Assembly: GCA_033763735.1 (NCBI GenBank)
Contig: JANRJY010000123.1
Coordinates: 39,303 to 103,302, forward strand
Direction of reading: 5' to 3'
From: JANRJY01 sp033763735
GTDB taxonomy: Bacteria > Bacteroidota > Bacteroidia > Cytophagales > UBA9547
Length of the DNA stretch: 64,000 nucleotides
A program made the position numbers and the translations under genes. Positions 35,887-44,836 of this stretch are shown piece after piece. The notes beneath the pieces are model-generated. The model was not told where the DNA came from, did no database searches, and saw only the letters and a program-made list of their open reading frames with translations. Position 1 is the stretch's first letter. Each line of letters opens with the position of its first letter.

Positions 35887-37278
35887 ATGGCTTCATTTGA
35901 TGTATTGATTATAGGTTCAGGTCCCGGTGGATATGTGGCAGCAATAAGAGCTTCACAATTGGGAATGAAAGTTGGAATAGTAGAAAAGGAAAATCTTGGA
36001 GGAATTTGTTTGAATTGGGGATGTATACCAACGAAAGCACTTTTAAAATCAGCTCAAGTATTTGAATATATTAGTCATGCGGCTGATTATGGAATTACCG
36101 TTAAAGACGCACAAGCCAATTTTGGTGATGTAATTAAGAGAAGCAGGGGTGTCGCCGATGGTATGAGCAAAGGGGTGCAGTTCTTGATGAAAAAAAATAA
36201 AATCGAAGTTATTTATGGCTTTGGTAAACTCACAAGAGACAAAAAAGTAGAAGTCACGGCGGCTGATGGTACCAAACAAATTCATGAGGCAAAGCATATA
36301 ATACTTGCCACCGGAGGTAGAGCTCGCGAGTTGCCAAATATTAAAATAGATGGCAATAAAATTATCGAATATCGTAAAGCTATGTCATTGGAAAAACAAC
36401 CTAAGTCTATGGTTGTCATAGGTTCAGGGGCAATTGGAGTAGAGTTCGCTTATGTGTATGCAACAATGGGTACTAAGGTAACGATTGTGGAATTTATGCC
36501 TCGAATTGTGCCGGTAGAAGATGAGGAGATTTCTAAGGAACTAGAAAAAATCTACAAGAAAAAAGGTATTGAAATATATACAAATTCCAGTGTTGAAAGT
36601 GTGGACACAAAAGGTGCAGGCTGTAAAGTTAATGTGAAGACACCAACCGGAAATATCAATATTGATTGTGATATTGTACTTTCTGCCGCAGGGGTAGTGA
36701 CCAATTTGGAGGGAATTGGACTTGAGGAAAGTGGCGTGAAAACGGATAAGGGTAAAGTACTGGTAGATGATTACTACAAAACTAATATAGTGGGCGTATA
36801 TGCAATTGGAGATATAGTTAAAGGCCCCGCATTGGCGCATGTGGCTTCAGCTGAAGGAATTATTTGCATTGAAAAAATAGCAGGACATCATCCTGAGCCA
36901 TTGAATTATAACAATATTCCGGGGTGTACTTATTGTGTTCCGGAGATAGCCTCGGTGGGATATACTGAAAAGGCTGCTAAAGATGCAGGTTATGAAATTA
37001 AAGTAGGCAAATTTCCATTTTCGGCTTCAGGTAAAGCAAGTGCTGCAGGTGCAAAAGAAGGTTTTGTTAAATTGGTATTTGATGCAAAATATGGAGAATT
37101 ACTAGGCGCCCACATGATCGGTGCAAACGTAACAGAGATGATTGCTGAAATAGTAGTTGCTCGTAAACTCGAAACAACCGGACATGAAATTATAAAAGCG
37201 GTTCATCCTCACCCAACGATGAGTGAAGCAGTCATGGAAGCTGCCGCTGCTGCTTATGGAGAGGTAATTCATTTGTAG
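35887..37278 (+). CDS. lpdA: Dihydrolipoyl dehydrogenase (E3)
   Basis: FAD-containing E3 subunit of 2-oxo acid dehydrogenase complexes. 463 residues. The N-terminal FAD fold IIGSGPGGYVAAIRASQLG, redox disulfide CLNWGC (Cys41-Cys46), NAD fold VIGSGAIGVEFAYVYATMG, second FAD motif YAIGDIVKGPALAHVASAEG and the interface HPHPTMSEAVMEA with the catalytic His-Glu pair are all present. It stands as a single gene with a strong hairpin terminator 8 bases after its stop. No E1 or E2 genes are in the window. Confidence 0.96.
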   Translation: MASFDVLIIGSGPGGYVAAIRASQLGMKVGIVEKENLGGICLNWGCIPTKALLKSAQVFEYISHAADYGITVKDAQANFGDVIKRSRGVADGMSKGVQFLMKKNKIEVIYGFGKLTRDKKVEVTAADGTKQIHEAKHIILATGGRARELPNIKIDGNKIIEYRKAMSLEKQPKSMVVIGSGAIGVEFAYVYATMGTKVTIVEFMPRIVPVEDEEISKELEKIYKKKGIEIYTNSSVESVDTKGAGCKVNVKTPTGNINIDCDIVLSAAGVVTNLEGIGLEESGVKTDKGKVLVDDYYKTNIVGVYAIGDIVKGPALAHVASAEGIICIEKIAGHHPEPLNYNNIPGCTYCVPEIASVGYTEKAAKDAGYEIKVGKFPFSASGKASAAGAKEGFVKLVFDAKYGELLGAHMIGANVTEMIAEIVVARKLETTGHEIIKAVHPHPTMSEAVMEAAAAAYGEVIHL

Positions 37279-37286
37279 ATAAATAT

Positions 37287-37317
37287 AAAAAGCCAGTCAT
37301 TAAATGACTGGCTTTTT
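37287..37317. terminator. Bidirectional hairpin terminator between lpdA and ssrA
   Basis: AAAAGCCAGTCATT and its inverted copy AATGACTGGCTTTTT form a near-perfect stem with A-tract on one side and T-tract on the other, so it can end transcription of lpdA (+) and tmRNA (-). Confidence 0.85.
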
Positions 37318-37323
37318 ATTTTG

Positions 37324-37682
37324 TGGAGCCGCAGGGATTCGAACCCTGGTCCGGATAAGGCAAACATAATGCCTTCTACATGCTTAGCTTTGGGTTGATT
37401 TTCGTGGATAATCAGGCTCAAAGCGGCCAAACTATCCCTTATCTACTTGTCTTAGTTCCGTGTAGTAGCATAGTGGAACGCAGCTTTGATTTTCGATGCC
37501 CTCACCCCGAACCTCAAAGCAGGGTATCGGAAGGACAAAAGCTCACTTAATCTCCGATTAAGCAGCGATGGCGTAGTTTTCTTCGCCTGTTATTGTTTGA
37601 AACAGTTGGTCAAAGGAGTCCATTTCATCTCCTTGCATGCTTATACATCTGACTACTCATACCGTCAATACCGGTCGGCCCC
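37324..37682 (-). ncRNA. ssrA: Transfer-messenger RNA (tmRNA), tag GEENYAIAA
   Basis: One-piece tmRNA that rescues stalled ribosomes. The 5' end GGGGCCGA starts at 37682 and pairs with CGGCTCC at 37331-37325; the T-arm GGTTCGAATCCC is intact and the discriminator A is at 37324. CCA is not encoded. The tag reading frame lies at 37558-37587 on the minus strand and encodes GEENYAIAA then TAA, followed by a hairpin. The total of 359 bases is normal. The rest forms the expected pseudoknot region. A -7 box lies upstream at 37720-37727. Confidence 0.95.
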
Positions 37683-37719
37683 AATATTTTAAAGAACATC
37701 TTTTCAGTGAAAAGGGTTG

Positions 37720-37727
37720 CAAAGATA
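37720..37727 (-). promoter_or_regulatory. Candidate -7 box for ssrA
   Basis: On the minus strand this reads TATCTTTG, an exact match to TAnnTTTG, 38 bases before the tmRNA 5' end, so a short processed leader is expected. Confidence 0.55.
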
Positions 37728-37756
37728 CAAAAAATACGGCTTTTATAATAATTTAC

Positions 37757-38461
37757 TTATAAAATACCTTCATCCGCAAAACTATAAAAACCGGAATTAG
37801 TAAAGATTAAATGATCAAAAATATTGATATCCATTGACTTAGCTGCTGCTTTAATTTTTTGAGTAATTTGCTTGTCCTCATTACTTGGTTCTAAATTGCC
37901 TGAAGGATGATTGTGATATAAAACAACTCCGGATGCCAAGTGCTCAAGTGCATGTTTTAGTATTACTTTCACATCTACAACTGTCCCAGAAATGCCTCCT
38001 GAACTAATTTGAATTTTTTTAATTACTCTATTTGACCTGCTTAATAAAATAATCCAGAATTGCTCAAGATTTAGGTCGAGCAATTCGGGTTTAATGGCTT
38101 CATATGCATCTTTTGGAGTTTTTATCTGATCAGTAGTTTTTGTAAAAGTATCAGATTTCCTCCTGGCCAATTCTAAGGCAGCGGCAATAGTAATTGCCTT
38201 GGCCTCACCGATGCCTTTAAACTTCATTAATTCTTTGATAGATAATTGAGATAGTGCATTGAGGTCGTTATTGCATGATTTCAATATAATTTTGGCAAGT
38301 TCCACAGCACTCATTGACCTAGTGCCGGAGCCAAGTAGTATTGCAATTAATTCAGCATCAGTGAGTGTTAGCTTGCCTTTTTGCAATAACTTTTCACGAG
38401 GACGATCTTGCTCGGCCCATGATTTAATACTTAAATTATTTTCTTCTGATTTTGAATGCAT
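37757..38461 (-). CDS. radC: RadC-family JAB/MPN protein
   Basis: 234 residues: an N-terminal helix-hairpin-helix region (ELMKFKGIGEAKAITIAAALELARR) and the C-terminal JAMM/MPN domain with HNHPSGNLEPSNED, which carries the zinc-binding HxHPSG..D pattern. The historic DNA repair role is disputed; its true function is not settled. The gene overlaps the upstream transporter gene end by 26 bases, suggesting coupled translation. Confidence 0.93.
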   Translation of the reverse strand: MHSKSEENNLSIKSWAEQDRPREKLLQKGKLTLTDAELIAILLGSGTRSMSAVELAKIILKSCNNDLNALSQLSIKELMKFKGIGEAKAITIAAALELARRKSDTFTKTTDQIKTPKDAYEAIKPELLDLNLEQFWIILLSRSNRVIKKIQISSGGISGTVVDVKVILKHALEHLASGVVLYHNHPSGNLEPSNEDKQITQKIKAAAKSMDINIFDHLIFTNSGFYSFADEGIL

Positions 38462-39323
38462 CAGTTATTATTTTTTCATTTTGTACTAAATATATGCCCC
38501 CAATAATCAGTAATCCACAAATAATACTTCTAATACTTATAGTGTCATTTCTTACAATCACAGCAACAATTGCTGCTACTACCGGTTGTAAATATACATA
38601 CATCCCTATTATTTGAGTGCTCGCAATTTTGGGCACAAGATTATTTAAATAATATACAATAAATGTGGTGAATATCATTACATAAGCTATTACAAACCAA
38701 ACCGTTATATTAAATTCATGCCAAGCTACCATTAATAGGTCATCAATTCCTATAGGAATGTACAACAACATTCCGATGCCAAATATTATTTGTGAAATTT
38801 TGAATGCATTGTATTTACTTGATAATGGGGCTATTAGCACCACATAAGTACCAAATGAAACAGAATTAATCAAAATCATTATATCGCCAACAAATGTGCT
38901 CTCATTCATACTGAACGATGAAAAATCAAGTAAAAATATTGCGCCAACCAAAGCTAAACCAAAACCAAATAGTGCATAAGGTGTAATTTTGGTTTTATAC
39001 AATACAATTGTTAAAATAAGTATAGTAATAGGCATACAAAGGTTAAAAATGGAGCCATTTACAGGGGTTGTCAAAGCCATTCCGTGATAGAAAAAGAATT
39101 GATTCGAAGCAACACCAAACAATGCAGACAGAAACAATATTTTATAATCTGATTTTTCTATAGATTTGAGTGATACATCAGGTATTGTGCATATTGAAAA
39201 AAAAATAAATCCTAGAATCAACCTTGTCATTACCATTGCGTCCGGACTGATATAATTAGGTACAGCTAACTTGAGAATGGTATAATTGGCACCACCAATA
39301 ATGGTCATTAACAAAAGTATCAA
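38436..39323 (-). CDS. EamA-family (DMT superfamily) transporter
   Basis: 295 residues with ten TM helices in two EamA halves: an early ILLLMTIIGGANYTILKLAVPNYI and a second half starting VGDIMILINSVSFGTYVVL. Substrate unknown; family members export amino acids or other metabolites. The frame starts at a TTG at 39323, but homologues usually have a few more N-terminal residues, so the true start may be a little upstream on a non-ATG codon. It precedes radC with overlap. Confidence 0.82.
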   Translation of the reverse strand: MILLLMTIIGGANYTILKLAVPNYISPDAMVMTRLILGFIFFSICTIPDVSLKSIEKSDYKILFLSALFGVASNQFFFYHGMALTTPVNGSIFNLCMPITILILTIVLYKTKITPYALFGFGLALVGAIFLLDFSSFSMNESTFVGDIMILINSVSFGTYVVLIAPLSSKYNAFKISQIIFGIGMLLYIPIGIDDLLMVAWHEFNITVWFVIAYVMIFTTFIVYYLNNLVPKIASTQIIGMYVYLQPVVAAIVAVIVRNDTISIRSIICGLLIIGGIYLVQNEKIITDAFKIRRK

Positions 39324-39400
39324 ATGTGCTTTTATGGAAGTATTAATGGATGATGAATTAGGGGCACAAAAATAACAAAGTACTTGTTAAAAAAGTTAAA

Positions 39401-41332
39401 TTAGTTTACCGATTGATAAACTAAATCTTTCACTTTATCTGTAATGTGTTTGTGCAAAATCATCGTAAAGGACACTTCGGTTCCTTTATTTATATTACTG
39501 ATTATCGATAACCTACCCCCATTCAACTCAACAAATTGTTTGCAGAACGATAACCCAAATCCGGTGCCCTTTTCTTGATTAGTTCCTAAAGTAGTTACAT
39601 GTTCTATTTCGTTTAATATTTTATCAATATTCTCTTGCGAAATTCCTACACCGGAATCAATGATTCGTATGCATAATTCACTTTTGTTTCCAACAATTTC
39701 TGAAGTCATCATTACTTTGCCTTTCCTCGGAGTAAACTTAATTGAATTAGAAACCAGATTTCTAATAATCAGTTCCAGCATATTTTTATCGGCCCATACG
39801 ACTGCGTTGGGGTCAATGAGATTTATCAAACTTATTTCCTTTTCATCAGCAGTAGGTGTATACAAATGGGTTACTGTATCTGCAACATCCTTAGGAGAAA
39901 CAGCTTCCGGAGAAAATCTAATTTCACCCATTTGGGAGCGAGCCCAGTTCATTAGGTTTGATAATAAAGTTAGTTGTTGATCAACTGAATCTTTAATGTT
40001 TCCAATCATCTTTTTTCTTTCTTTTTCGGTAATCAAATCAGGGTGATCGCTCAATATTGATAAAAAGCCTTTTAATGTAGCAAGTGGTCCACGTATGTCA
40101 TGTGAAATTAATGCGAGAAAACGTTCCTTTACTCTTATCGAATTTTTAAGATTATCCTCAGAAAGTTGAAGTTTTTTGTTTGTTGATTCTAATAAATGAT
40201 TTAAAGAAATCAATTCAGAATTAATTTTTTCAAGTTTTTGATTTTTGTCGTTAACATCATCTACATATTTTTTAATTTCGTTTGCTAACAAATGAAATTT
40301 GTCCTCTAACAACTTTACTTCAAGAATATCCGATGTAGATTTAAGTTCATTTACTGAATTAATTCCATATTTCGATGCTTTTAGCACATAAATCGTAAGT
40401 TTTTCAATGGGTTTGGTAATGATTTTGGAAAGAAAAATAGTTAATAGAATAGCAATTATTAAGGCTGATATTATGGTGAATTGCAGAACTTTGAAAAGGT
40501 AATAATTATAATCAGTTGAAAACTTTTCAGACCATATGGACACTCGTTTGAGCGATATTTCTAATTGATTAAATGAGGCACTAAGTTTACTTCTCAACCC
40601 TTTGTTCGATTGAACTCCTATTATTTCTTCCGTATCTACTATTTTGTTAAATGCTAAATAGTAACTATTAAGGTATTTTCTAATTTTCGTTTGCCTTTTT
40701 ATGTTGTTCCCATAAAAGTTATCTTTATTTAAAAAATAGTATTTGCGCATTTTTTCACGGTAGGCAGTGTCCTTTCGAAGCAAATAGTCTTTTTCAATTC
40801 TTCTGAATGTTAAAAGAATAGTTTGGTCAAATTCCGGGTAATTATGTTCTATAGCATGTATGTTATTGCGCATTTCACCTTCATAACCATAATCTTTGAA
40901 TCCTCTTTTTAGTTGCAGTTGAATTATTTCATTAAATATTTCAATATGAGTATTAAGAATGGATTTCGCTTTGTATAATTCTGTGTCCATTTCTGGTGTA
41001 GTTCTATTATTTTGTATTAAAGATGTTATGTTCTTATCAATTTCATTTACTTCTTGTGTATGTACTTTCAAAAAATCGGATTTTTTGTTTCTAAAAAAAT
41101 CAGGGTTAATTAATTCATACGTAAAAAAATCGTTTTCAGCTTTATATAATTGCAATACCAATGAGTTGATATAACTCACCTGATTTTCAAGCTGTTTTAG
41201 ATGTTGTTCTTCCGATCGTACCCAATATATCTGTACAGAAATGCCGAGCAACAAAAGGACAAAAAATAAAAATCCACCAACTATGCGAGCTCTGAAACTA
41301 TTAAGTTTTTTGAACCATTTGTTAAAATTCAT
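39401..41332 (-). CDS. Membrane sensor histidine kinase with HBM-like sensory domain
   Basis: 643 residues. TM1 at ~15-37, an extracytoplasmic helical domain (~40-278) containing GFKDYGYEGEMRNNIH at residues 144-159 and LLTFRRIEKDYLLRKD at 173-188 (helical bimodular-like motif), TM2 at ~279-301, a HAMP-like linker and coiled coil (to ~400), HisKA with SHDIRGPLATLKG (His411), and HATPase_c with NLVSNSIKFTPRKG and GTGFGLSFCKQFVELNGG. It is the output partner of the adjacent GAF protein by location. No response regulator is nearby. Confidence 0.88.
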   Translation of the reverse strand: MNFNKWFKKLNSFRARIVGGFLFFVLLLLGISVQIYWVRSEEQHLKQLENQVSYINSLVLQLYKAENDFFTYELINPDFFRNKKSDFLKVHTQEVNEIDKNITSLIQNNRTTPEMDTELYKAKSILNTHIEIFNEIIQLQLKRGFKDYGYEGEMRNNIHAIEHNYPEFDQTILLTFRRIEKDYLLRKDTAYREKMRKYYFLNKDNFYGNNIKRQTKIRKYLNSYYLAFNKIVDTEEIIGVQSNKGLRSKLSASFNQLEISLKRVSIWSEKFSTDYNYYLFKVLQFTIISALIIAILLTIFLSKIITKPIEKLTIYVLKASKYGINSVNELKSTSDILEVKLLEDKFHLLANEIKKYVDDVNDKNQKLEKINSELISLNHLLESTNKKLQLSEDNLKNSIRVKERFLALISHDIRGPLATLKGFLSILSDHPDLITEKERKKMIGNIKDSVDQQLTLLSNLMNWARSQMGEIRFSPEAVSPKDVADTVTHLYTPTADEKEISLINLIDPNAVVWADKNMLELIIRNLVSNSIKFTPRKGKVMMTSEIVGNKSELCIRIIDSGVGISQENIDKILNEIEHVTTLGTNQEKGTGFGLSFCKQFVELNGGRLSIISNINKGTEVSFTMILHKHITDKVKDLVYQSVN

Positions 41333-41333
41333 A

Positions 41334-43301
41334 TCAATTATCTAAGAAAAATTCAATTCTTCTTCCGTAGCGCTTTTTCTTGTTTTTTGACTCATATTTC
41401 ATAGCTTCATTCGCTATTTCTTTGACTTCACTTATCTGCGAAACCGTTGTTTTTAATATTCGCATTTCTTCATCTTTGCTTTTTATGGTACGTTCTAATT
41501 CTTCATGAGTAGCCATCATTTCTTCAAGGTTTTGTCTGATTTCTTCTTCCTGATTTCTAAGCAATTGTTCCTTTTCTTTGCTTTCATTTAATAGAATTAT
41601 TGTTTTTTCAGTCATTTCGGTTGAAGCAATTGCTGAGGCTACCATTTCACCTATTTTTTCAATGAATTCAATTTGATGGTCTTCAAATACTTCAAAAGCT
41701 GCGATTTCGAGCACGGCTTTTACTTCTTCTTGATTTATAAAAGGAACTATTAATATGCATTTAGGATTGGCATGTCCCAATCCACTTGTTATCGTTAAAT
41801 ATGAATCCGGAATATCGGTTATAAAAATTTTATCTTTTTCAAGATAACATTGACCAATTAATCCTTCATTTAACTCCAGGGTTCGCTTTAAATATTTTTT
41901 TCGGTTGTAAGCATATGCCGAAGTTAGATTTATACATTTATTGGTTTGATCAATTAAAAATAAACCTGCCTGATTTGCATTAAGATATTTTACCGATTGT
42001 GTTACAATAGCATCGCACAAAGATGTTTTGGTTTCTGATTTTCTGATGATTTCGCTAAAAATGGTAAGACCTTCGTTGCTCCATTTGCGTTTTTGTTCTG
42101 CCAGATCATATTCAGTTATTTGTTCAATAATCTTATTCAACGACAACCCAATTTCATCATTTTCACTATTCAAATTTAATTTGTTAGTAATTTTTCTGGA
42201 GGAAATATCTTCGATTTGGTTAATGGTAAGTCTAAGTTTTAATATTAGTTTCTCAAAGCTATCTACCACATCTTTAATTAGTTGACTGCTTTTGAGTTTG
42301 GTCATGTCAATCGATAAATTTCCTTTGGCAATTGAATCTGAATATTCGTTAAGTTTTTGAAGAGGAACTGATATTTGTCTTATATAGTATCTAAGCGACA
42401 ATATTGCGGCCACTAATATTATAACAAATAATAGCCCCATAATTACCAATACAACATTAACCCTTTCTTTAAGAGCCAATTGTTCTGATTTGACTTCGTC
42501 ACCCAATTGGTTCAAATGAAGTTTGAAATTGTGATAATTTTGCGTTATAGAGTGCCTTATGCCATCTTTAGGAGTAAGTCCGATGCGTGTTTCTATGTCA
42601 ACAATTTCCTTAAATAATTTATCATAGTTATCCAAGGCTCCAATTAATTCTGCTTTTTGTATATTATTATATCTGTAATCTGCTTGTATTTCAGATTTAA
42701 ACTTGCTTATGTCAGTATTGAATTTTTCGATATACTTCACATCTTTTCTAAGCAGGAAATCCTTTTCGTGTCGCCTGAGTGTTAATAGTAATACTTTGTT
42801 AATGGATATGGGATAATTTTCAATAAAATGAATAGCAGTTCTCATCTCACCTTCCAAGCCAAGGTCTTTAAAGCCTTTTCTTCGAAACAGGTCTGATATT
42901 TCTTGCAAATTTTGTTTATAACTTAATAAACTTGATTCTAATCCAATTATGGATTTTCGTTCTTCATCATTATCAATTAGAATTTCTACTTTTGAAAGTT
43001 TACTTATTATTGTTCCAGCGGTATCAATTGCAATTTGAAATTCTTTGAAATTTTGGTTGGTACCTTTACTTACAAATTCTTCATCAGTGTAGGCATTCAG
43101 TAAAAATTCTTTAATTTCAATTGTTGATTTACCAGCTTCAATTAACACTCTATCCAATTGAGAATTAAGCTGGCTAAAAATAGAAATTCGAACAATAGTT
43201 GATGCAACATAAAAGCCAAGTAAAAAAGAGATAAATAAAAATACAATTACAACCGTAAATAAACGAGTCGCCAATGCATTTGAAGTTCTTTTTTCAGCCA
43301 T
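41334..43301 (-). CDS. HAMP-GAF signalling protein without kinase domain, same sensory domain as neighbour
   Basis: 655 residues. TM1 at 12-34, an extracytoplasmic region with GFKDLGLEGEMRTAIH (143-158) and LLTLRRHEKDFLLRKD (172-187), almost the same as in the next gene, then TM2 (~282-305), HAMP (305-360), GAF (~410-560, LIGQCYLEKDKIFITDIPDS) and a long C-terminal coiled coil (560-625). There is no HisKA, HATPase, GGDEF or phosphatase. The gene ends one base before the kinase gene starts, so the two form an operon and probably a complex. Confidence 0.85.
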   Translation of the reverse strand: MAEKRTSNALATRLFTVVIVFLFISFLLGFYVASTIVRISIFSQLNSQLDRVLIEAGKSTIEIKEFLLNAYTDEEFVSKGTNQNFKEFQIAIDTAGTIISKLSKVEILIDNDEERKSIIGLESSLLSYKQNLQEISDLFRRKGFKDLGLEGEMRTAIHFIENYPISINKVLLLTLRRHEKDFLLRKDVKYIEKFNTDISKFKSEIQADYRYNNIQKAELIGALDNYDKLFKEIVDIETRIGLTPKDGIRHSITQNYHNFKLHLNQLGDEVKSEQLALKERVNVVLVIMGLLFVIILVAAILSLRYYIRQISVPLQKLNEYSDSIAKGNLSIDMTKLKSSQLIKDVVDSFEKLILKLRLTINQIEDISSRKITNKLNLNSENDEIGLSLNKIIEQITEYDLAEQKRKWSNEGLTIFSEIIRKSETKTSLCDAIVTQSVKYLNANQAGLFLIDQTNKCINLTSAYAYNRKKYLKRTLELNEGLIGQCYLEKDKIFITDIPDSYLTITSGLGHANPKCILIVPFINQEEVKAVLEIAAFEVFEDHQIEFIEKIGEMVASAIASTEMTEKTIILLNESKEKEQLLRNQEEEIRQNLEEMMATHEELERTIKSKDEEMRILKTTVSQISEVKEIANEAMKYESKNKKKRYGRRIEFFLDN

Positions 43302-43487
43302 ATCATGTTCAATATAGTTCGTATCACCATATTAGCAAAAGCTTATTTGGAGTGCCTGTTATTGATTGAAGTAATATATTATTTAATAAAATGAGTTATT
43401 AACATTATCGTAACATTAATCAATTTATTGAAAGTATATCTATAAGTAGAATTAGGCATTTTGACTTTCAATCTTTAAATTTATAAA

Positions 43488-44510
43488 GTGAAATTTCTCA
43501 ATAAAATATCTGAATATAAGTATCTATATGATGACCTTACTATAGTTAAAATTAGTAATGCAACAAAATTGTATTACCAATATCGTAAATCAGTAAATCA
43601 AGGTAAATCACAACTGACCGCCTATCCTATCGCAATCTCCGTAGAACCAACCACCGCTTGTAATTTGCAATGTCCTCAATGCATTAGTGGATTGCGTGCC
43701 TTTACTCGATCAACGGGTACAATGGATTTAAAATTATTTAATAGCATCATAACACAGCTGAGTCCTTATTTAATGTACAATACGCTTTATTTTCAAGGGG
43801 AACCCATGCTTAATAAGTCAATTTTTGACATGATTAACTTGGCTTCAGAAAATAATATTTACACTTCCACGTCGACTAATGGTCATTATTTAAGCGATGA
43901 AGCATGTACTTTACTAATTAATTCAGGCTTACAAAAAATAATCATTTCTGTAGATGGTGCTAATAGTTTGAGTTATAGCAAATACAGAATAGGTGGAGAT
44001 TTTGACAAAGTCAAAGAGGGTATAGCGCAACTTGTAAGTAAAAAACAACAATTACGTAAAAGTAATCCCATCATAGTAATGCAATTTGTAGTTTTTAATC
44101 ACAATGAAAATGAAATTGAAGATATTAAAAAATTAGCTAAAAAACTTAAGGTAGACAGACTGGAAATCAAAACTGCGCAGGTTTATGATTATCAAACAGA
44201 TTCTGAATGGATACCTAATAAGGTTGAGTTAAGTCGATATCAAAAAGATGCAAATAACATATATCAAATTAAAAACGATCATTTGAACAAATGTTGGCGT
44301 ATGTGGCAGTCGGCAGTGATTACTTGGGATGGCAAGGTGGTACCTTGTTGCTTTGATAAAGATGCCCACCATTCAATGGGTAATTTAAATAATAATAGTT
44401 TTGAAGAAATATGGTTTTCAGATAAATACAATGATTTTAGAAACCAAATATTACGATCTCGTAAGTCAATTAATATATGTACAAATTGTACAGAAGGAAT
44501 GAAAAAGTAA
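43488..44510 (+). CDS. Radical SAM/SPASM-domain protein
   Basis: 340 residues. The 4Fe-4S radical SAM motif CNLQCPQC places Cys58, Cys62 and Cys65; a C-terminal SPASM-like region (CCFDKDAHHSMGNLNNNSFEEIW, ending ICTNCTEG) has further cysteines for auxiliary clusters. Members modify peptides, sugars or cofactors; no precursor peptide gene is visible beside it, so the substrate is unknown. It starts with GTG at 43488, is divergent from the GAF gene, with 186 bases between. Confidence 0.85.
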   Translation: MKFLNKISEYKYLYDDLTIVKISNATKLYYQYRKSVNQGKSQLTAYPIAISVEPTTACNLQCPQCISGLRAFTRSTGTMDLKLFNSIITQLSPYLMYNTLYFQGEPMLNKSIFDMINLASENNIYTSTSTNGHYLSDEACTLLINSGLQKIIISVDGANSLSYSKYRIGGDFDKVKEGIAQLVSKKQQLRKSNPIIVMQFVVFNHNENEIEDIKKLAKKLKVDRLEIKTAQVYDYQTDSEWIPNKVELSRYQKDANNIYQIKNDHLNKCWRMWQSAVITWDGKVVPCCFDKDAHHSMGNLNNNSFEEIWFSDKYNDFRNQILRSRKSINICTNCTEGMKK

Positions 44511-44541
44511 AATCAAAAAACAAAATGAATAAACTAAATTT

Positions 44542-44564
44542 AAGTCGGAATGGCGGGATTTGAA
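44542..44564. repeat. 23-base copy of the tRNA-Pro 3' end
   Basis: Identical over 23 bases to 44607-44629, the 3' acceptor and T-arm part of tRNA-Pro plus flank, in the same orientation and 65 bases away. After that the sequences diverge. It is not a functional tRNA. Such fragments can arise by tandem duplication or mark an old integration site. Confidence 0.8.
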
Positions 44565-44609
44565 TATCGAGGTTCGCTTTGCTCACTCGCTATTTTTAGT
44601 GTAAATAAG

Positions 44610-44683
44610 TCGGAATGGCGGGATTTGAACCCACGACCTCTTGCACCCCAAGCAAGTGCGCTACCAGGCTGCGCTACATCCCG
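44610..44683 (-). tRNA. tRNA-Pro (anticodon GGG)
   Basis: On the minus strand the acceptor stem CGGGATG pairs with CATTCCG (one G-U), the D-arm has GCGCAGCCTGGTAGC, the anticodon stem CTTGC/GCAAG encloses the loop TTGGGGT with anticodon GGG, and the T-arm has GGTTCAAATCC. CCA is not encoded. It reads codons CCC and CCU. A -7 box lies upstream at 44706-44713. Confidence 0.93.
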
Positions 44684-44705
44684 ATTATGGTAAAAAAAAG
44701 GTCTG

Positions 44706-44713
44706 CAAAGGTA
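44706..44713 (-). promoter_or_regulatory. Candidate -7 box for tRNA-Pro
   Basis: The minus strand reads TACCTTTG, an exact TAnnTTTG match 23 bases before the tRNA 5' end. A long A/T run lies upstream; no TTTG -33 element is obvious. Confidence 0.5.
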
Positions 44714-44836
44714 AAAAAAAATTGCACAATAGTTTTTTTTGCGTAAAATTATCAAAAATTTAATCAAACTGTTGCGAGTCAGCGTATAAAGTAGCATCTT
44801 GCAACGTTTTAGAGACACCACCGGGAAGCACAATTA

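Noticed and set aside
37486..37692. 68-codon plus-strand open frame
   Set aside because: It lies in the tmRNA gene and has no coding signal.
44540..44833. 97-codon minus-strand open frame near tRNA-Pro
   Set aside because: It runs through the tRNA gene and its fragment copy; the translation of tRNA sequence (GSALAWGARGRGFKSRHS) is a well-known false ORF.
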